This document shows, in pieces, positions 8,838-18,040 of a stretch of DNA of 64,000 bases. Position 1 is the first letter of the stretch, and each line of letters begins with the position of its first letter. The notes beneath the pieces are model-generated. The model was not told the DNA's origin. It did not search any database and saw only the letters and a program-made list of their open reading frames with translations. Source of the DNA: Kordiimonas gwangyangensis DSM 19435 = JCM 12864 (lineage in GTDB: Bacteria > Pseudomonadota > Alphaproteobacteria > Sphingomonadales > Kordiimonadaceae); contig NZ_AQXF01000001.1 of NCBI RefSeq assembly GCF_000375545.1, forward strand, positions 422,893 through 486,892. The letters run 5' to 3'. Position numbers and translations under genes: made by a program.

Positions 8838-10124
8838 ATGGGGCGCGCACAATTCTCACTCCTTGGCACACGGCGCTTCCTGCCGCTTTTCATTACCCAG
8901 TTTCTTGGCGCCATGAACGACAACCTGTTCCGGCAGGCGCTCATCATGCTCATCACCTACCGCATCGCGGAAGAGATGGCGATGCAGCCGGCGGTCTTGA
9001 ACAATCTGGCCATCGGGCTTTTCATCCTGCCCTATTTCATCTTCTCGGCGCTTGCCGGCCAACTGGCGGACAAGTTCGATAAATCGAAACAGATTGTCTG
9101 GATCAAGCTGTGGGAAGTGGGGCTGATGCTGACGGGCGCAATTGCGTTCCATCTTGAGAGCCTGCCCATGATGATTGGCGTGCTGTCCGGTCTTGGCCTG
9201 CAGAGCACTTTTTTCGGCCCGATCAAATATTCCATCCTGCCGGAGCTGACCACGAAAGAAGAGCTGCTGGGCGCGAACGGCCTGATTGAGGCGGGCACTT
9301 TTGTTGCCATCCTTCTCGGCCTTCTGGTGGGTGGCCTGCTGGTCCTGCAACCGGGCGGCACCGAGAAGATGGCCTATCTAATGATCAGCCTTGCCATCAT
9401 CGGCACGATTTCCGGCAGCCTTGTACCGCGCACGGGTGCGGCAGCACCCGCGCTTAAGCTGAACCTCAATATTTTCAGCGCCACAGGGCAACAGCTCAAG
9501 GCGGCATGGCAAAATGATGTGGCGCGTCCTGCCATTATCGGCATCAGCTGGATATGGCTATACGGCTCAATCTACATCACGCAAATCCCGGATATCGTGA
9601 AAAACCGCCTTGGCGGTGACGAGACCGTGGTGACGGTGATCATCGCCTGTTTCTCAATCGGTATCGGTGTTGGCTCGCTCCTGTGCTCGCGCCTTCTTAA
9701 GGGTGAGATTTCTGCCAAGCTGGCGCGGCCCGCACTCCTCGCGCTCGCCACACTCAGCACGCTCTTTTACTTGGCACTGCCGGGTGAAAACGGCGTGAAC
9801 GCGACCGAACCCATGGACCTCGCGCTTTTCATGGACGCCACGTCAAACTGGGTGTCGCTCGCGCTCCTGATCGGTGTTGCGATGGCAGCAGGCATGGTGA
9901 TTGTGCCTTTCTACGCCATTTTGCAGGACCGTTCAGACCGCACTGAGCGTTCCCGCATGATAGCGGCGAACAATATCGTCAACAGCGGCTTCATGACTGG
10001 CGGCACCATCATTGCCGCCATCCTGATCACCCTTGGACTGACATCATCCCATGTTCTGCTGATATACGCGCTTGCCAACCTGCTGATTTTGCCGGTGGCG
10101 GCCAAACTAATGGCGCGGCTTTAA
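8838..10124 (+). CDS. MFS transporter, LplT-like lysophospholipid carrier
   Basis: A 428-residue, 12-segment MFS protein. The opening (QFLGAMNDNLFRQAL), the loop ALAGQLADKFDKSKQIVWIK and the stretch GLGLQSTFFGPIKYSILPEL are characteristic of the LplT branch, which flips lysophospholipids across the inner membrane for reacylation. In many bacteria this module is fused to an acyltransferase/acyl-ACP synthetase; here it stands alone. Its neighbour on the same strand is a lysoplasmalogenase-like YhhN protein, consistent with a lysolipid theme. Activity is inferred from the family. Confidence 0.8.
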   Translation: MGRAQFSLLGTRRFLPLFITQFLGAMNDNLFRQALIMLITYRIAEEMAMQPAVLNNLAIGLFILPYFIFSALAGQLADKFDKSKQIVWIKLWEVGLMLTGAIAFHLESLPMMIGVLSGLGLQSTFFGPIKYSILPELTTKEELLGANGLIEAGTFVAILLGLLVGGLLVLQPGGTEKMAYLMISLAIIGTISGSLVPRTGAAAPALKLNLNIFSATGQQLKAAWQNDVARPAIIGISWIWLYGSIYITQIPDIVKNRLGGDETVVTVIIACFSIGIGVGSLLCSRLLKGEISAKLARPALLALATLSTLFYLALPGENGVNATEPMDLALFMDATSNWVSLALLIGVAMAAGMVIVPFYAILQDRSDRTERSRMIAANNIVNSGFMTGGTIIAAILITLGLTSSHVLLIYALANLLILPVAAKLMARL

Positions 10125-10224
10125 GGAAAGAACTTCATCGTTTGCCATGAAATTGATACATTTGAATCAAAGGCTTGTGGCACACAACAACGCCTGCCTA
10201 TAGTGGCGTGAGGGAGGGACTTTC

Positions 10225-10941
10225 GTGACCCGCATTTTCAGTGAGCGCAAACGACCGATTGTCGAGGCAATTGGGCAGATTTTTGTCATTCTGTCCATGA
10301 TTGGCGCTATCGCCTACGGCGTCGGGCTGTACCCTGAAGGCATCCTCTGGCAGGCGCTTGTAAAAATGAGCGCAGTCAGCTTCCTGGTGCTTTTTGTTGG
10401 TATCAACCTGCGCAGTTTCACCCACTTCCTCCTGCTGCTCGCACTCGTGGCCTCTGTGACGGGCGATGTGATGCTGGTGTTGCCGCAAGACGGCGCGTTC
10501 CTCTATGGCCTTATGGCCTTTGGTGTGGCGCACATCATTTTCATCCTCATGTATCTCATCAACGGGCAGCGATTTGACCGAATTAGTGCAAGCAGGTTAC
10601 GCTACGTGCTGCTTCTGTGGGCCTTTGCCTTTGTGGCAGGCTTCTGGATGTATGATGCGCTTGGTGAGATGCGCAACTATGTACTTGGCTATACCGCCAT
10701 GCTCGTGCTGATGGCGTCAACCGCTATCCTGAGCAGGTTTCCGCCCCGTCTTGTGGGTATCGGTGCCGTACTATTCGTCTTTTCAGACGCGGCGCTTGGC
10801 GCGCGACAGTTCATGAGCGTGCCCGAATTTGTCGGTTATTTTGTGTGGGCCAGCTATTACCTGAGCCAGTTCATGGTAACGCTGGGTGTCATGCTGACCG
10901 ACGACCGCCCCGCCTATTCTGGCGGTTATCGATTTGACTAG
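10225..10941 (+). CDS. Lysoplasmalogenase (YhhN family)
   Basis: This 238-residue polytopic membrane protein starts at a GTG behind a strong GGGAGGGA site. The conserved segments are ASVTGDVMLVLP, VFSDAALGARQF and VWASYYLSQFMVTLGV, with the acidic residues and the YYLSQ motif typical of the YhhN/TMEM86 family. Members hydrolyse the vinyl-ether bond of lysoplasmalogens or act on related lysolipids. Bacterial substrates are often unproven. About eight hydrophobic segments are visible. The LplT-like carrier ends 100 bp upstream, which supports a role in lysolipid turnover. Confidence 0.85.
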   Translation: MTRIFSERKRPIVEAIGQIFVILSMIGAIAYGVGLYPEGILWQALVKMSAVSFLVLFVGINLRSFTHFLLLLALVASVTGDVMLVLPQDGAFLYGLMAFGVAHIIFILMYLINGQRFDRISASRLRYVLLLWAFAFVAGFWMYDALGEMRNYVLGYTAMLVLMASTAILSRFPPRLVGIGAVLFVFSDAALGARQFMSVPEFVGYFVWASYYLSQFMVTLGVMLTDDRPAYSGGYRFD

Positions 10942-10989
10942 AAGGCCGGCCTTCCCCATTAAGGGGCCTTCTTCTTCAGGACAAAGGTC

Positions 10990-11895
10990 ATGATCAAAGT
11001 GGACCAGGACAAGAGAAAGCTTCAGAAAAAAGCCTCCACCCTTGTGGAGGCGCTGCCCTATATGCGCAAATACGCGGGCGAGACCTTCGTGATCAAATAC
11101 GGTGGTCACGCCATGGGGGACCCGGAACTCGCGAAACAGTTCGCGGAAGATGTGGTGCTGCTCAAGCAGGTGGGCATCAATGTTGTTGTTGTGCACGGCG
11201 GCGGCCCGCAAATCGGTGAGATGCTCTCCCGCCTTTCCATCGAGACCAGCTTCGTGGACGGCCTGCGCGTAACCTGCCAGAACACCGTGGATGTGGCGGA
11301 GATGGTCCTTGGTGCCATCGGCAAATCCATTGTGGCTGATATCAATGCAGCGGGCGGCAAAGCTGTGGGCCTTTCAGGCAAGGACAGCTCCATGGTGACG
11401 GCGAAGAAGGTTTCCCGCACCAAGAAGGACCCGGATTCGAATATTGAGAAAGTCATCGACTTCGGCTTTGTTGGCGACCCCGCAACCGTAGACGCAAGCT
11501 TTGTGTCCCAGTGCCTTGCGAACGGGTATATCCCTGTCATCTCCCCCATCGCACCGGGCGAAGACGGCAACACCTACAACATCAACGCCGACACGATGGC
11601 CGGTGCCATCGCGGGCGCGCTTGGTGCCCGCCGCTTCTTCCTACTGACCGATGTGCCGGGTGTGCTGAGTAAAGACAAGGAACTGCTGACCGAGCTTGAT
11701 AGCGACGATATTGACGCGCTTATTGAGGACGGCACCATCTATGGCGGCATGCTGCCGAAGGTGGAGACCTGCCTCAACGCCGTTGATCGTGGTGTGAAGG
11801 GTGCCGTTATCCTTGACGGCCGTATCAAGCACGCCATGCTGCTTGAAATCTTTACAGAGCGCGGTGCGGGTACCCTTATCCGCGAGCGGGACTGA
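10990..11895 (+). CDS. argB: Acetylglutamate kinase
   Basis: ArgB phosphorylates N-acetyl-L-glutamate in arginine biosynthesis. The 301-residue protein has the amino-acid kinase fold with [27 protein letters not shown], and the C-terminal [21 protein letters not shown]. The long N-terminal helix ([22 protein letters not shown], in part) is the type found in arginine-sensitive hexameric enzymes, so feedback inhibition by arginine is likely. It is convergent with fumC; only 2 bp separate the stops. No other arg genes are present, which is usual in alphaproteobacteria. Confidence 0.96.
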   Translation: MIKVDQDKRKLQKKASTLVEALPYMRKYAGETFVIKYGGHAMGDPELAKQFAEDVVLLKQVGINVVVVHGGGPQIGEMLSRLSIETSFVDGLRVTCQNTVDVAEMVLGAIGKSIVADINAAGGKAVGLSGKDSSMVTAKKVSRTKKDPDSNIEKVIDFGFVGDPATVDASFVSQCLANGYIPVISPIAPGEDGNTYNINADTMAGAIAGALGARRFFLLTDVPGVLSKDKELLTELDSDDIDALIEDGTIYGGMLPKVETCLNAVDRGVKGAVILDGRIKHAMLLEIFTERGAGTLIRERD

Positions 11896-11897
11896 GC

Positions 11898-13298
11898 CTA
11901 GTCCCGCCTGTCTGGGCCGACCATCTGGCTTGGGTCGGTCCAGCGCTCAAAATCCTCTTCAGAGACATAGCCAAGAGCAAGCGCAGCCGCCTTCAGGGTG
12001 GATTTGTCCTTTGACGCCTTGCCCGCGATCTCAGCCGTCTTGTCATAGCCGATATGCGGCACAAGCGAAGTTGCGAGCATGAGGGAACCCTTGAGCAGTT
12101 CCTCGATACGCTCCTCATCCGGCTGCAGGCCATCAAGGCAGCGCTCGGTGAAACTGGCCACACTGTCCGACAGAAGCGCAAGCGACTGCAGCACATTGTA
12201 GATGATGACAGGCTTATAGGCATTCAGCTCAAACTGCCCCTGGCTGCCCGCGACCGTTACCGTGGTGTGGTTACCCATCACCTGCGCGCACACCATCGTC
12301 AGCGCTTCCACCTGCGTTGGGTTCACTTTGCCCGCCATGATGGATGAGCCGGGCTCGTTCTTTGGCAGCACCAGTTCGGCAAACCCACCGCGTGGGCCGC
12401 AACCCATCATGCGGATGTCGTTGGCGATTTTATAAAGCGCGGCCGCGGCGCTATTCAGCACCCCTGAAAGCGCAACGAGCTCATCATGCGCGCTGATGCC
12501 GGCGAACTTGTTGGGCGCTGGTTCAAAAGTGAAGCCCGCGACCTCATTAAGGGCTTTGCAGAACTCGAGGGGAAAATCTTCATGGCAGTTGATGCCCGTG
12601 CCGACCGCTGTGCCGCCTTGCGGCAGCTTCAAAAGGCGCGGCATCAGGTCATTGAGTGCACCAAGGACGGCGGAAAGCTGCGCGCTATAGGCCGAGAAAA
12701 CCTGCCCAAGCGTAATGGGCGTGGCGTCCTGCATATGGGTACGGCCCAGCTTGATGATATGGCCGTAGGTTTCACCAAATTGGTCGAGCGAGGCGATCAT
12801 ACCCTCAAGCGCGGGCCTGAGCGTACGTTCAGTCATCAGCGCGGCAGAGATCAGCATCACGGTGGGGATCGTATCGTTCGATGACTGGCCCATGTTCACA
12901 TGGTCATTAGGGTGCACCACCGACTTGTCGCCCCGTTTGCCACCCAGAATTTCAGTGGCGCGGTTCGCAATTACCTCATTGGCGTTCATGTTGCTTTGCG
13001 TGCCGCTGCCGGTTTGCCACACCGGCAAAGGGAACTCCGCATCAAGCTTGCCGCCATGCACCTCCGACGCCGCTTTGATGATCGCGTCAGCACGTTTGTC
13101 GTCCAATAGGCCCAGCGCCTTGTTGGCCGCCGCGGCAGCATGCTTTTGCATGCCCAGCGCATGCACAAAGGCTAGCGGCATCTTCTCGGTGCCGATAGGG
13201 AAATTCATCAGGCAGCGCTCGGTCTGCGCGCCCCAAAGCCGGTCCGCCGGGACTTCCACCGGGCCGATACTGTCAGATTCTGTACGTGTGTTGGCCAT
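11898..13298 (-). CDS. fumC: Class II fumarate hydratase
   Basis: FumC converts fumarate to L-malate in the TCA cycle without an iron-sulfur cluster. The start is the ATG at 13298 (466 residues), which has a GGAGGAGGT site; a further 20 residues upstream are not conserved. Family signatures are GSGTQSNMNANEVIANRA, the loop SSNDTIPT, GRTHMQDATP and the fumarase/aspartase motif GSSIMAGKVNPTQ. The N-terminus EVPADRLWGAQTERCLMNF is typical. It lies head to tail after the DUF2336 gene but 43 bp away with its own strong ribosome site. Confidence 0.96.
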   Translation of the reverse strand: MANTRTESDSIGPVEVPADRLWGAQTERCLMNFPIGTEKMPLAFVHALGMQKHAAAAANKALGLLDDKRADAIIKAASEVHGGKLDAEFPLPVWQTGSGTQSNMNANEVIANRATEILGGKRGDKSVVHPNDHVNMGQSSNDTIPTVMLISAALMTERTLRPALEGMIASLDQFGETYGHIIKLGRTHMQDATPITLGQVFSAYSAQLSAVLGALNDLMPRLLKLPQGGTAVGTGINCHEDFPLEFCKALNEVAGFTFEPAPNKFAGISAHDELVALSGVLNSAAAALYKIANDIRMMGCGPRGGFAELVLPKNEPGSSIMAGKVNPTQVEALTMVCAQVMGNHTTVTVAGSQGQFELNAYKPVIIYNVLQSLALLSDSVASFTERCLDGLQPDEERIEELLKGSLMLATSLVPHIGYDKTAEIAGKASKDKSTLKAAALALGYVSEEDFERWTDPSQMVGPDRRD

Positions 13299-13341
13299 CG
13301 TTACCTCCTCCCCACAAGGATAGACGTGACTTTGGTGAGAT

Positions 13342-14637
13342 TTAGGCCTGTTCCACAAAATAGCTCAGATGCCAATCGAGCTCATTGTCATCAATCGGAT
13401 AATCCTCGCCGCCCTTGGCGCTCAAAAGCTGGGCGGTTGGCACAAGCGCGTAGCGGGTTTGCAGTTCATAGGCCGTGCGCATGGTCAGGCCTGCTTTCCA
13501 AGCCAGCGCGGTAACGGCTCGTCCGCTCTTGGAGTGCACAATCTGGCGCACGGTCGCGGCTGGCAGGTCTGCCATCACGGCAAGGCACTGCAACAACAGC
13601 TCGCGGCGGTTGGCCTCAATCTGCTCATGCACAAACTTGTCGTTCAGCATGCCCTTCTGGAAATAGTCGAGCGCGCGGGCGGCCAGTTCGGCTTCCTCAT
13701 CATCACCCACACGTTCGGACGACAAGCGTTCGCGCACACGCTCCAACAGGTCCTCGGCCTGCTCTTCCGGCAACGCCGCCTGGTCCATCATCGCATGCAC
13801 AAGCGCAGATGCGACAAAGCCCGCAATGCGCTTCATCGCACGGATGGAGAGCTGTGGCCTGAGCGCAAGCGGCGTATGCAGTTCCTCAACCGACTGTGCC
13901 TGATCGATGATCTGGTCCAGCGTATCTTCCCGGATTTGTGCGTTCGCGTTCGCGAGCAACGACGCAATTGCAGGCACATCGAGGGTGGCCGCAATGTCAT
14001 CCGCAACATCCGCCGGCACATGCGCCCGGCTCGCAATGGCTTTGAGCGCACCGGAGCTGATGCCTGCCGCGATAATCTCACGCAGGTCATCATCGTTCAG
14101 CAGCGGCGAATACTGGAGGATCGGACCACAGACAATCTCTTCCACGTCCCGCGCCAGTCGGTCGATCAAGTCCTTCGGCACTTCGCCGCTGGATTTAATC
14201 TCGTCCGCAATAATCGCGCGCACTTTGGGGAGTTGGTCCTGCGCAAGGGTTTCAAGAACCTTGATGGCTTTCTCGCGCAGCGCATCCTTCTCGCCGGGGG
14301 CAAGGCCCGGCACCAAACGGCCGATCTTACGCGCCAATTCCTCGCGCACTTCCTCATCATCGTCCGAGGTCAGTTTCTCGGCCGCCTGAATAGGGGTCGC
14401 GGGGTTTTGTGCAATGGCGCGGCGCACGGCGGGCGAGGCGTCTTCAGCGAGATAATAAAGCACTTCCGGGCGCGCATCATGGCGGGCAGCCAGCGCTTGC
14501 CGCTCAGTCGGCGTACCACTCTGCAGTATTTTCTGCTCATGCTCCTTGGTCAGCGTCGCCGGCAGCTGCGCACTTTTTTGTGCGGCTGGTGCCTTTTTCT
14601 CAGTACCGCCAAAAAGCGATTTAAGCTTGTTGAGCAT
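13342..14637 (-). CDS. DUF2336 domain-containing protein
   Basis: This 431-residue, mostly helical protein resembles DUF2336, a family largely restricted to alphaproteobacteria and built from HEAT-like helical repeats (RPEVLYYLAEDASPAVRRAIA, in part; EVREELARKIGRL). Function is unknown. It starts one base after the stop of a GGDEF protein gene (TGA-T-ATG), so it is translationally coupled to it. The coupling hints that it could act with the cyclase in c-di-GMP or cell-cycle signalling, but that is inference. Confidence 0.8.
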   Translation of the reverse strand: MLNKLKSLFGGTEKKAPAAQKSAQLPATLTKEHEQKILQSGTPTERQALAARHDARPEVLYYLAEDASPAVRRAIAQNPATPIQAAEKLTSDDDEEVREELARKIGRLVPGLAPGEKDALREKAIKVLETLAQDQLPKVRAIIADEIKSSGEVPKDLIDRLARDVEEIVCGPILQYSPLLNDDDLREIIAAGISSGALKAIASRAHVPADVADDIAATLDVPAIASLLANANAQIREDTLDQIIDQAQSVEELHTPLALRPQLSIRAMKRIAGFVASALVHAMMDQAALPEEQAEDLLERVRERLSSERVGDDEEAELAARALDYFQKGMLNDKFVHEQIEANRRELLLQCLAVMADLPAATVRQIVHSKSGRAVTALAWKAGLTMRTAYELQTRYALVPTAQLLSAKGGEDYPIDDNELDWHLSYFVEQA

Positions 14638-14638
14638 A

Positions 14639-16300
14639 TCAGTGTTCCCCCACCGCGCGCTGCGTGTCTTCTTCCACCGCGATATCGCCGCGGCCGGACG
14701 CTTTCACATTATAAAGGACCGCATCCGCCCGGTCCGCAAGGTCTTCAAACGAAAAATCCGCGCCAGCCAGCGACTGGCAAATACCAATAGAGGCATTGAG
14801 CCGCAGTGACGGGTCGCCGATGGCTTTACGGATACCCGGCATAGCCTCGAGCAGCGCCCGCGCCTTCTCGCTCGCCACGTCGGTCGAGACATCCTCGATC
14901 CAGAGCACAAACTCGTCACCGCCATAGCGTCCGGCATAGTCACAAGGCCTGATCATGCTTTGCAGTTTTTCGGCCACAAGCCTCAGCGCCTGGTCACCCA
15001 CCTGGTGGCCGAGCGTGTCGTTCACTTCCTTGAAGTGGTCGAGGTCGATGAACAGCAAGCAGCCACATTGGCCGGTGCGGGCCTGATGCTTGAGCCGCGC
15101 TTCAATGGTTTCCACAAGCGCACGGCGGTTAAGAAGCCCTGTGAGGTCATCCTTGCTTGAAAGCCGGTACAGCCGGTCAATGAGCTGCGCCTTGGTGAAA
15201 GCCGCTGTTAGCACACCGGCGACACCGTCCAGAAGCTGCCGTTCCTGCACGGACCATGGGCTGGCCACTGTGTCACGGCTGATGATCACCATGCCAAGCG
15301 CGCTGCCTCCGAACTCAAGCCGGATCGCAAGATGTGCGCGGTCCTCACCTTCAACAATGGTACAGACGGCTTCATGCCCTTCGAGCGAACGCCAGATGCC
15401 ATCAAGGTTCAGGATTTCATGGCGCGTCCCCATCATGGAGATCGGCACAAGCCCCGCGCTATATTGAACCACAGCCCATACCATATCGGCACGCAGCACA
15501 TCGAGAAGCGCTTCGGACGCATTGTCCATCAAATCCTGCGCGTTGTCATAGCTATTCAGGCCATTGGTGATACGCTGCAGCAGGGTGAAACGCAGGCTGT
15601 CCTGCCGTGCCTTGCGTTCGGCAAGATAGCGCGCCGTCATGTCGCGGCACGTGCCCCGAAGGCCGATGCGGGTGCCATTATCGTCAAACTTGGGGTGCAC
15701 GGCAAAATGCATCCAGCGCTTTTCCTGCCCGTCCATCTGCACAGGTACGGCGTCAAAGCTCGCGACCGCGGAGGAAGCAAACGGGTTCCGGGCCGGAACG
15801 TCGCCCGAAGGCCAGAAAAGCCGGTACGCATCGCGGCCGAGCCAAGCTTCGGTCTTGAACCCGAAAGCCTCGGCCGGGGTCAGGAAACGGAACATACCGT
15901 CACCGTCCACCTCAAATGCGAGGTCAGCGGCCGAATCGAGCAGGTCTTTAAGAAGGGTCCGGCTTTTCATCAGCGCTTCGGTGACTTTGTCATGAAGGGT
16001 CGTATCGCGCGCGACCAGAGTGACATTGCCGCCCTGCGGCATTGCTACCAGCCAGTGGTTCGAGCCAGCGTCCTCGCGCCGCGCCTCAACCGGCACGCCA
16101 GACCGGAAAGCCTTTTCTATCAAGGTAGTTAGCGCGCTGTCCCGGTTCGCCCAAAGGTCCACAAGGCCCGCAGCAGAAGGCGAGCGGTCAAGCACACTTC
16201 CGTCCGGCGCAATACGCATGGCGCAGGCCTCGGCATCGCCAAGGTTCGCGTCATCGCCCGACTTACGCCAGGACGAGACAAATTTCGCCAATGTGTTCAC
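14639..16300 (-). CDS. PAS/GAF/GGDEF diguanylate cyclase
   Basis: This 553-residue protein starts at GTG 16300. A PAS domain lies roughly at residues 110-230 (DLAFEVDGDGMFRFLTPAEAFG, in part), a GAF-like segment at about 240-380, and a C-terminal GGDEF domain with the intact active motif YGGDEFVLW. An RPCD tetrad sits five residues before GGDEF, matching the RxxD inhibitory I-site, so product inhibition by c-di-GMP is expected. No EAL domain is present and no transmembrane segment is evident, so it is a cytoplasmic sensor-cyclase. A CtrA-like box lies 49 bp upstream. Confidence 0.9.
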   Translation of the reverse strand: MNTLAKFVSSWRKSGDDANLGDAEACAMRIAPDGSVLDRSPSAAGLVDLWANRDSALTTLIEKAFRSGVPVEARREDAGSNHWLVAMPQGGNVTLVARDTTLHDKVTEALMKSRTLLKDLLDSAADLAFEVDGDGMFRFLTPAEAFGFKTEAWLGRDAYRLFWPSGDVPARNPFASSAVASFDAVPVQMDGQEKRWMHFAVHPKFDDNGTRIGLRGTCRDMTARYLAERKARQDSLRFTLLQRITNGLNSYDNAQDLMDNASEALLDVLRADMVWAVVQYSAGLVPISMMGTRHEILNLDGIWRSLEGHEAVCTIVEGEDRAHLAIRLEFGGSALGMVIISRDTVASPWSVQERQLLDGVAGVLTAAFTKAQLIDRLYRLSSKDDLTGLLNRRALVETIEARLKHQARTGQCGCLLFIDLDHFKEVNDTLGHQVGDQALRLVAEKLQSMIRPCDYAGRYGGDEFVLWIEDVSTDVASEKARALLEAMPGIRKAIGDPSLRLNASIGICQSLAGADFSFEDLADRADAVLYNVKASGRGDIAVEEDTQRAVGEH

Positions 16301-16343
16301 GAACGGATTTCCAATGCTACTTTTGCGACACAGTCTAGTTTCT

Positions 16344-16368
16344 GACTGTTAATGTAGATTTAACAGTC
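16344..16368. promoter_or_regulatory. CtrA-like box inside a perfect inverted repeat
   Basis: Arms GACTGTTAA (16344-16352) and TTAACAGTC (16360-16368) flank 7 bp. The inner TTAA-N7-TTAA (16349-16363) matches the CtrA consensus exactly. It sits between the divergent GGDEF gene (start 16300) and HAD gene (start 16391). Confidence 0.6.
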
Positions 16369-16390
16369 ATTTGCGCATAAATGTAGGACT

Positions 16391-17083
16391 ATGTTCAAAG
16401 TGCAGACACAAAAATTCCACCCCGTATTTGATGACAGCCGCGATGTCTGGGTCTTCGACCTCGACAACACGCTATATCCGGAAAAATGCAATCTTTTCGC
16501 TCAGGTCGACATCAAGATCGGCGAATATGTGCAGAACCTGCTTGGCCTGTCGCCGGACGATGCGCGCAAGGTGCAGAAAGGCTACCTGCTTGAGCATGGC
16601 ACCACGCTCAAGGGCCTGATGGCAAACCATGAGATAGACCCGCACCACTATCTGGACCATGTGCATGATATCGACTTCTCGCCCATCACAGCGGACGGCC
16701 AGTTGCGCGACCTGCTGTCGGCACTTGAGGGACGTAAACTGGTGTTCACGAACGCGGACCTCACCTACGCTGAAAAAGTGCTCGACCGCTTGGGTGTTGC
16801 AGACCAGTTCGAGGCGATCTTCGATATTCATGCCGCCGAGCTTGAGCCCAAGCCGAAGGCCGCGGTCTATGACAAGTTCATCACCGACCACGGTATCGAC
16901 CCCAACCGCGCTGTGATGTTCGAGGATATGGCCCGCAACCTGAAGCCCGCGCATGCCCTTGGCATGGCAACGGTCTGGGTCAACACCGGCAGCGTGTGGG
17001 GGCAAGCCGACCATGACCCCGGCTTCATTCATGCCGAAACCGAGATACTCACCGACTGGCTGCACGGTTTTTTAAACCGCTAG
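16391..17083 (+). CDS. HAD-superfamily pyrimidine 5'-nucleotidase-like phosphatase
   Basis: This 230-residue HAD hydrolase has motif I VFDLDNTLY with nucleophile D23 and D25, motif II around LVFTNAD, and motif III/IV ELEPKPKAAVYDKF with VMFEDMARNLKPAHALGM. The overall pattern is that of the PpnN/SDT1-like pyrimidine 5'-nucleotidases annotated across alphaproteobacteria. It would dephosphorylate a nucleoside monophosphate or related phosphate in the cytoplasm. It precedes dapD-dapE on the same strand with a 107-bp gap that contains a hairpin, so it is probably separate from that operon. Confidence 0.85.
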   Translation: MFKVQTQKFHPVFDDSRDVWVFDLDNTLYPEKCNLFAQVDIKIGEYVQNLLGLSPDDARKVQKGYLLEHGTTLKGLMANHEIDPHHYLDHVHDIDFSPITADGQLRDLLSALEGRKLVFTNADLTYAEKVLDRLGVADQFEAIFDIHAAELEPKPKAAVYDKFITDHGIDPNRAVMFEDMARNLKPAHALGMATVWVNTGSVWGQADHDPGFIHAETEILTDWLHGFLNR

Positions 17084-17106
17084 GTTAGGAATTCTAGGGC
17101 GCACGC

Positions 17107-17136
17107 GGCCCGCCTGTGATTGACTTCACGGGGGCC
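17107..17136 (+). terminator. Hairpin between the HAD gene and dapD
   Basis: GGCC and CCTGTGA (17107-17119) pair with TCACGGG and GGCC (17126-17136) around a 6-nt loop, with two unpaired bases. There is no T-run directly after it, so it may instead be a leader hairpin for dapD. Confidence 0.3.
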
Positions 17137-17190
17137 GCCGCTATTGTTCTCGGGATTTTTTGGCCCCTTTGACCATCAGGAAACCCGCCC

Positions 17191-18036
17191 ATGTCCTATG
17201 CTGCGCTTGAAAGCACCATCAACACCGCCTTCGACAACCGTGACGAGGTCAATGCCTCCACCAAGGGCGAAGTCCGCGACGCTGTTGTGGAAGCGCTGAA
17301 CCTGCTGGATAGCGGCACCCTCCGCGTGGCCTCGAAGGACAGCGGCGAATGGGTGGTGAACCAGTGGCTCAAAAAAGCGGTTCTCTTGTTCTTCCGCCTC
17401 AACGATATGGAAATGATCGCTGGTGGCCCGGGCGCGAACACCCACTGGTGGGACAAGGTGCCAAGCAAGTTTGAAGGCTGGAGTGCTGACCAGTTCAAGG
17501 CCGCAGGCTTCCGCGCCGTACCGGGTGCCATTGTGCGCCGCTCCGCCCATATCGCGAAGGGCGCGGTGCTGATGCCGTCGTTCGTGAACCTCGGCGCCTA
17601 TGTTGGCGAAGGCACCATGGTGGACACCTGGGCCACCGTTGGTTCCTGCGCGCAAATCGGCAAGAATGTTCACATTTCGGGCGGCACCGGTATCGGCGGC
17701 GTGCTTGAGCCGCTGCAGGCTGGCCCCGTCATCATCGAAGACAACTGCTTCCTTGGCGCGCGGTCTGAGGTGGCGGAAGGCGTAATTGTCGAGGAAGGCG
17801 CCGTTATCTCCATGGGCGTGTTCATTGGCGCCTCGACAAAAATTGTCGACCGTAACACAGGTGAGATATTCATGGGCCGCGTTCCGGCCTATAGTGTGGT
17901 CGTGCCGGGCAGTTTGCCGGGCAAGCCGATGGCTGACGGCTCCATGGGTCCAAGCCTCGCTTGTGCGGTGATTGTGAAACGCGTGGACGAGCGCACCCGG
18001 TTGAAAACCTCGATCAACGACCTTTTGAGAGATTAG
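17191..18036 (+). CDS. dapD: 2,3,4,5-tetrahydropyridine-2,6-dicarboxylate N-succinyltransferase
   Basis: DapD makes N-succinyl-2-amino-6-ketopimelate in lysine and meso-diaminopimelate synthesis. The 281-residue protein has the N-terminal helical domain and a left-handed beta-helix of hexapeptide repeats ([34 protein letters not shown]), with the conserved FRLNDM and [21 protein letters not shown] (in part). Length is standard. dapE starts 4 bp after its stop, so the two form an operon that supplies DAP for peptidoglycan. Confidence 0.97.
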   Translation: MSYAALESTINTAFDNRDEVNASTKGEVRDAVVEALNLLDSGTLRVASKDSGEWVVNQWLKKAVLLFFRLNDMEMIAGGPGANTHWWDKVPSKFEGWSADQFKAAGFRAVPGAIVRRSAHIAKGAVLMPSFVNLGAYVGEGTMVDTWATVGSCAQIGKNVHISGGTGIGGVLEPLQAGPVIIEDNCFLGARSEVAEGVIVEEGAVISMGVFIGASTKIVDRNTGEIFMGRVPAYSVVVPGSLPGKPMADGSMGPSLACAVIVKRVDERTRLKTSINDLLRD

Positions 18037-18040
18037 GTAT

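Noticed and set aside
10941-10976. AAGGCC/GGCCTT repeats before argB as a terminator
   Set aside because: The alternative pairings compete and there is no good T-run.
13369-14790. 473-codon open frame on the forward strand across DUF2336
   Set aside because: It runs antisense to a well-formed DUF2336 gene and lacks family motifs. High GC and third-position bias produce long antisense frames throughout this window.
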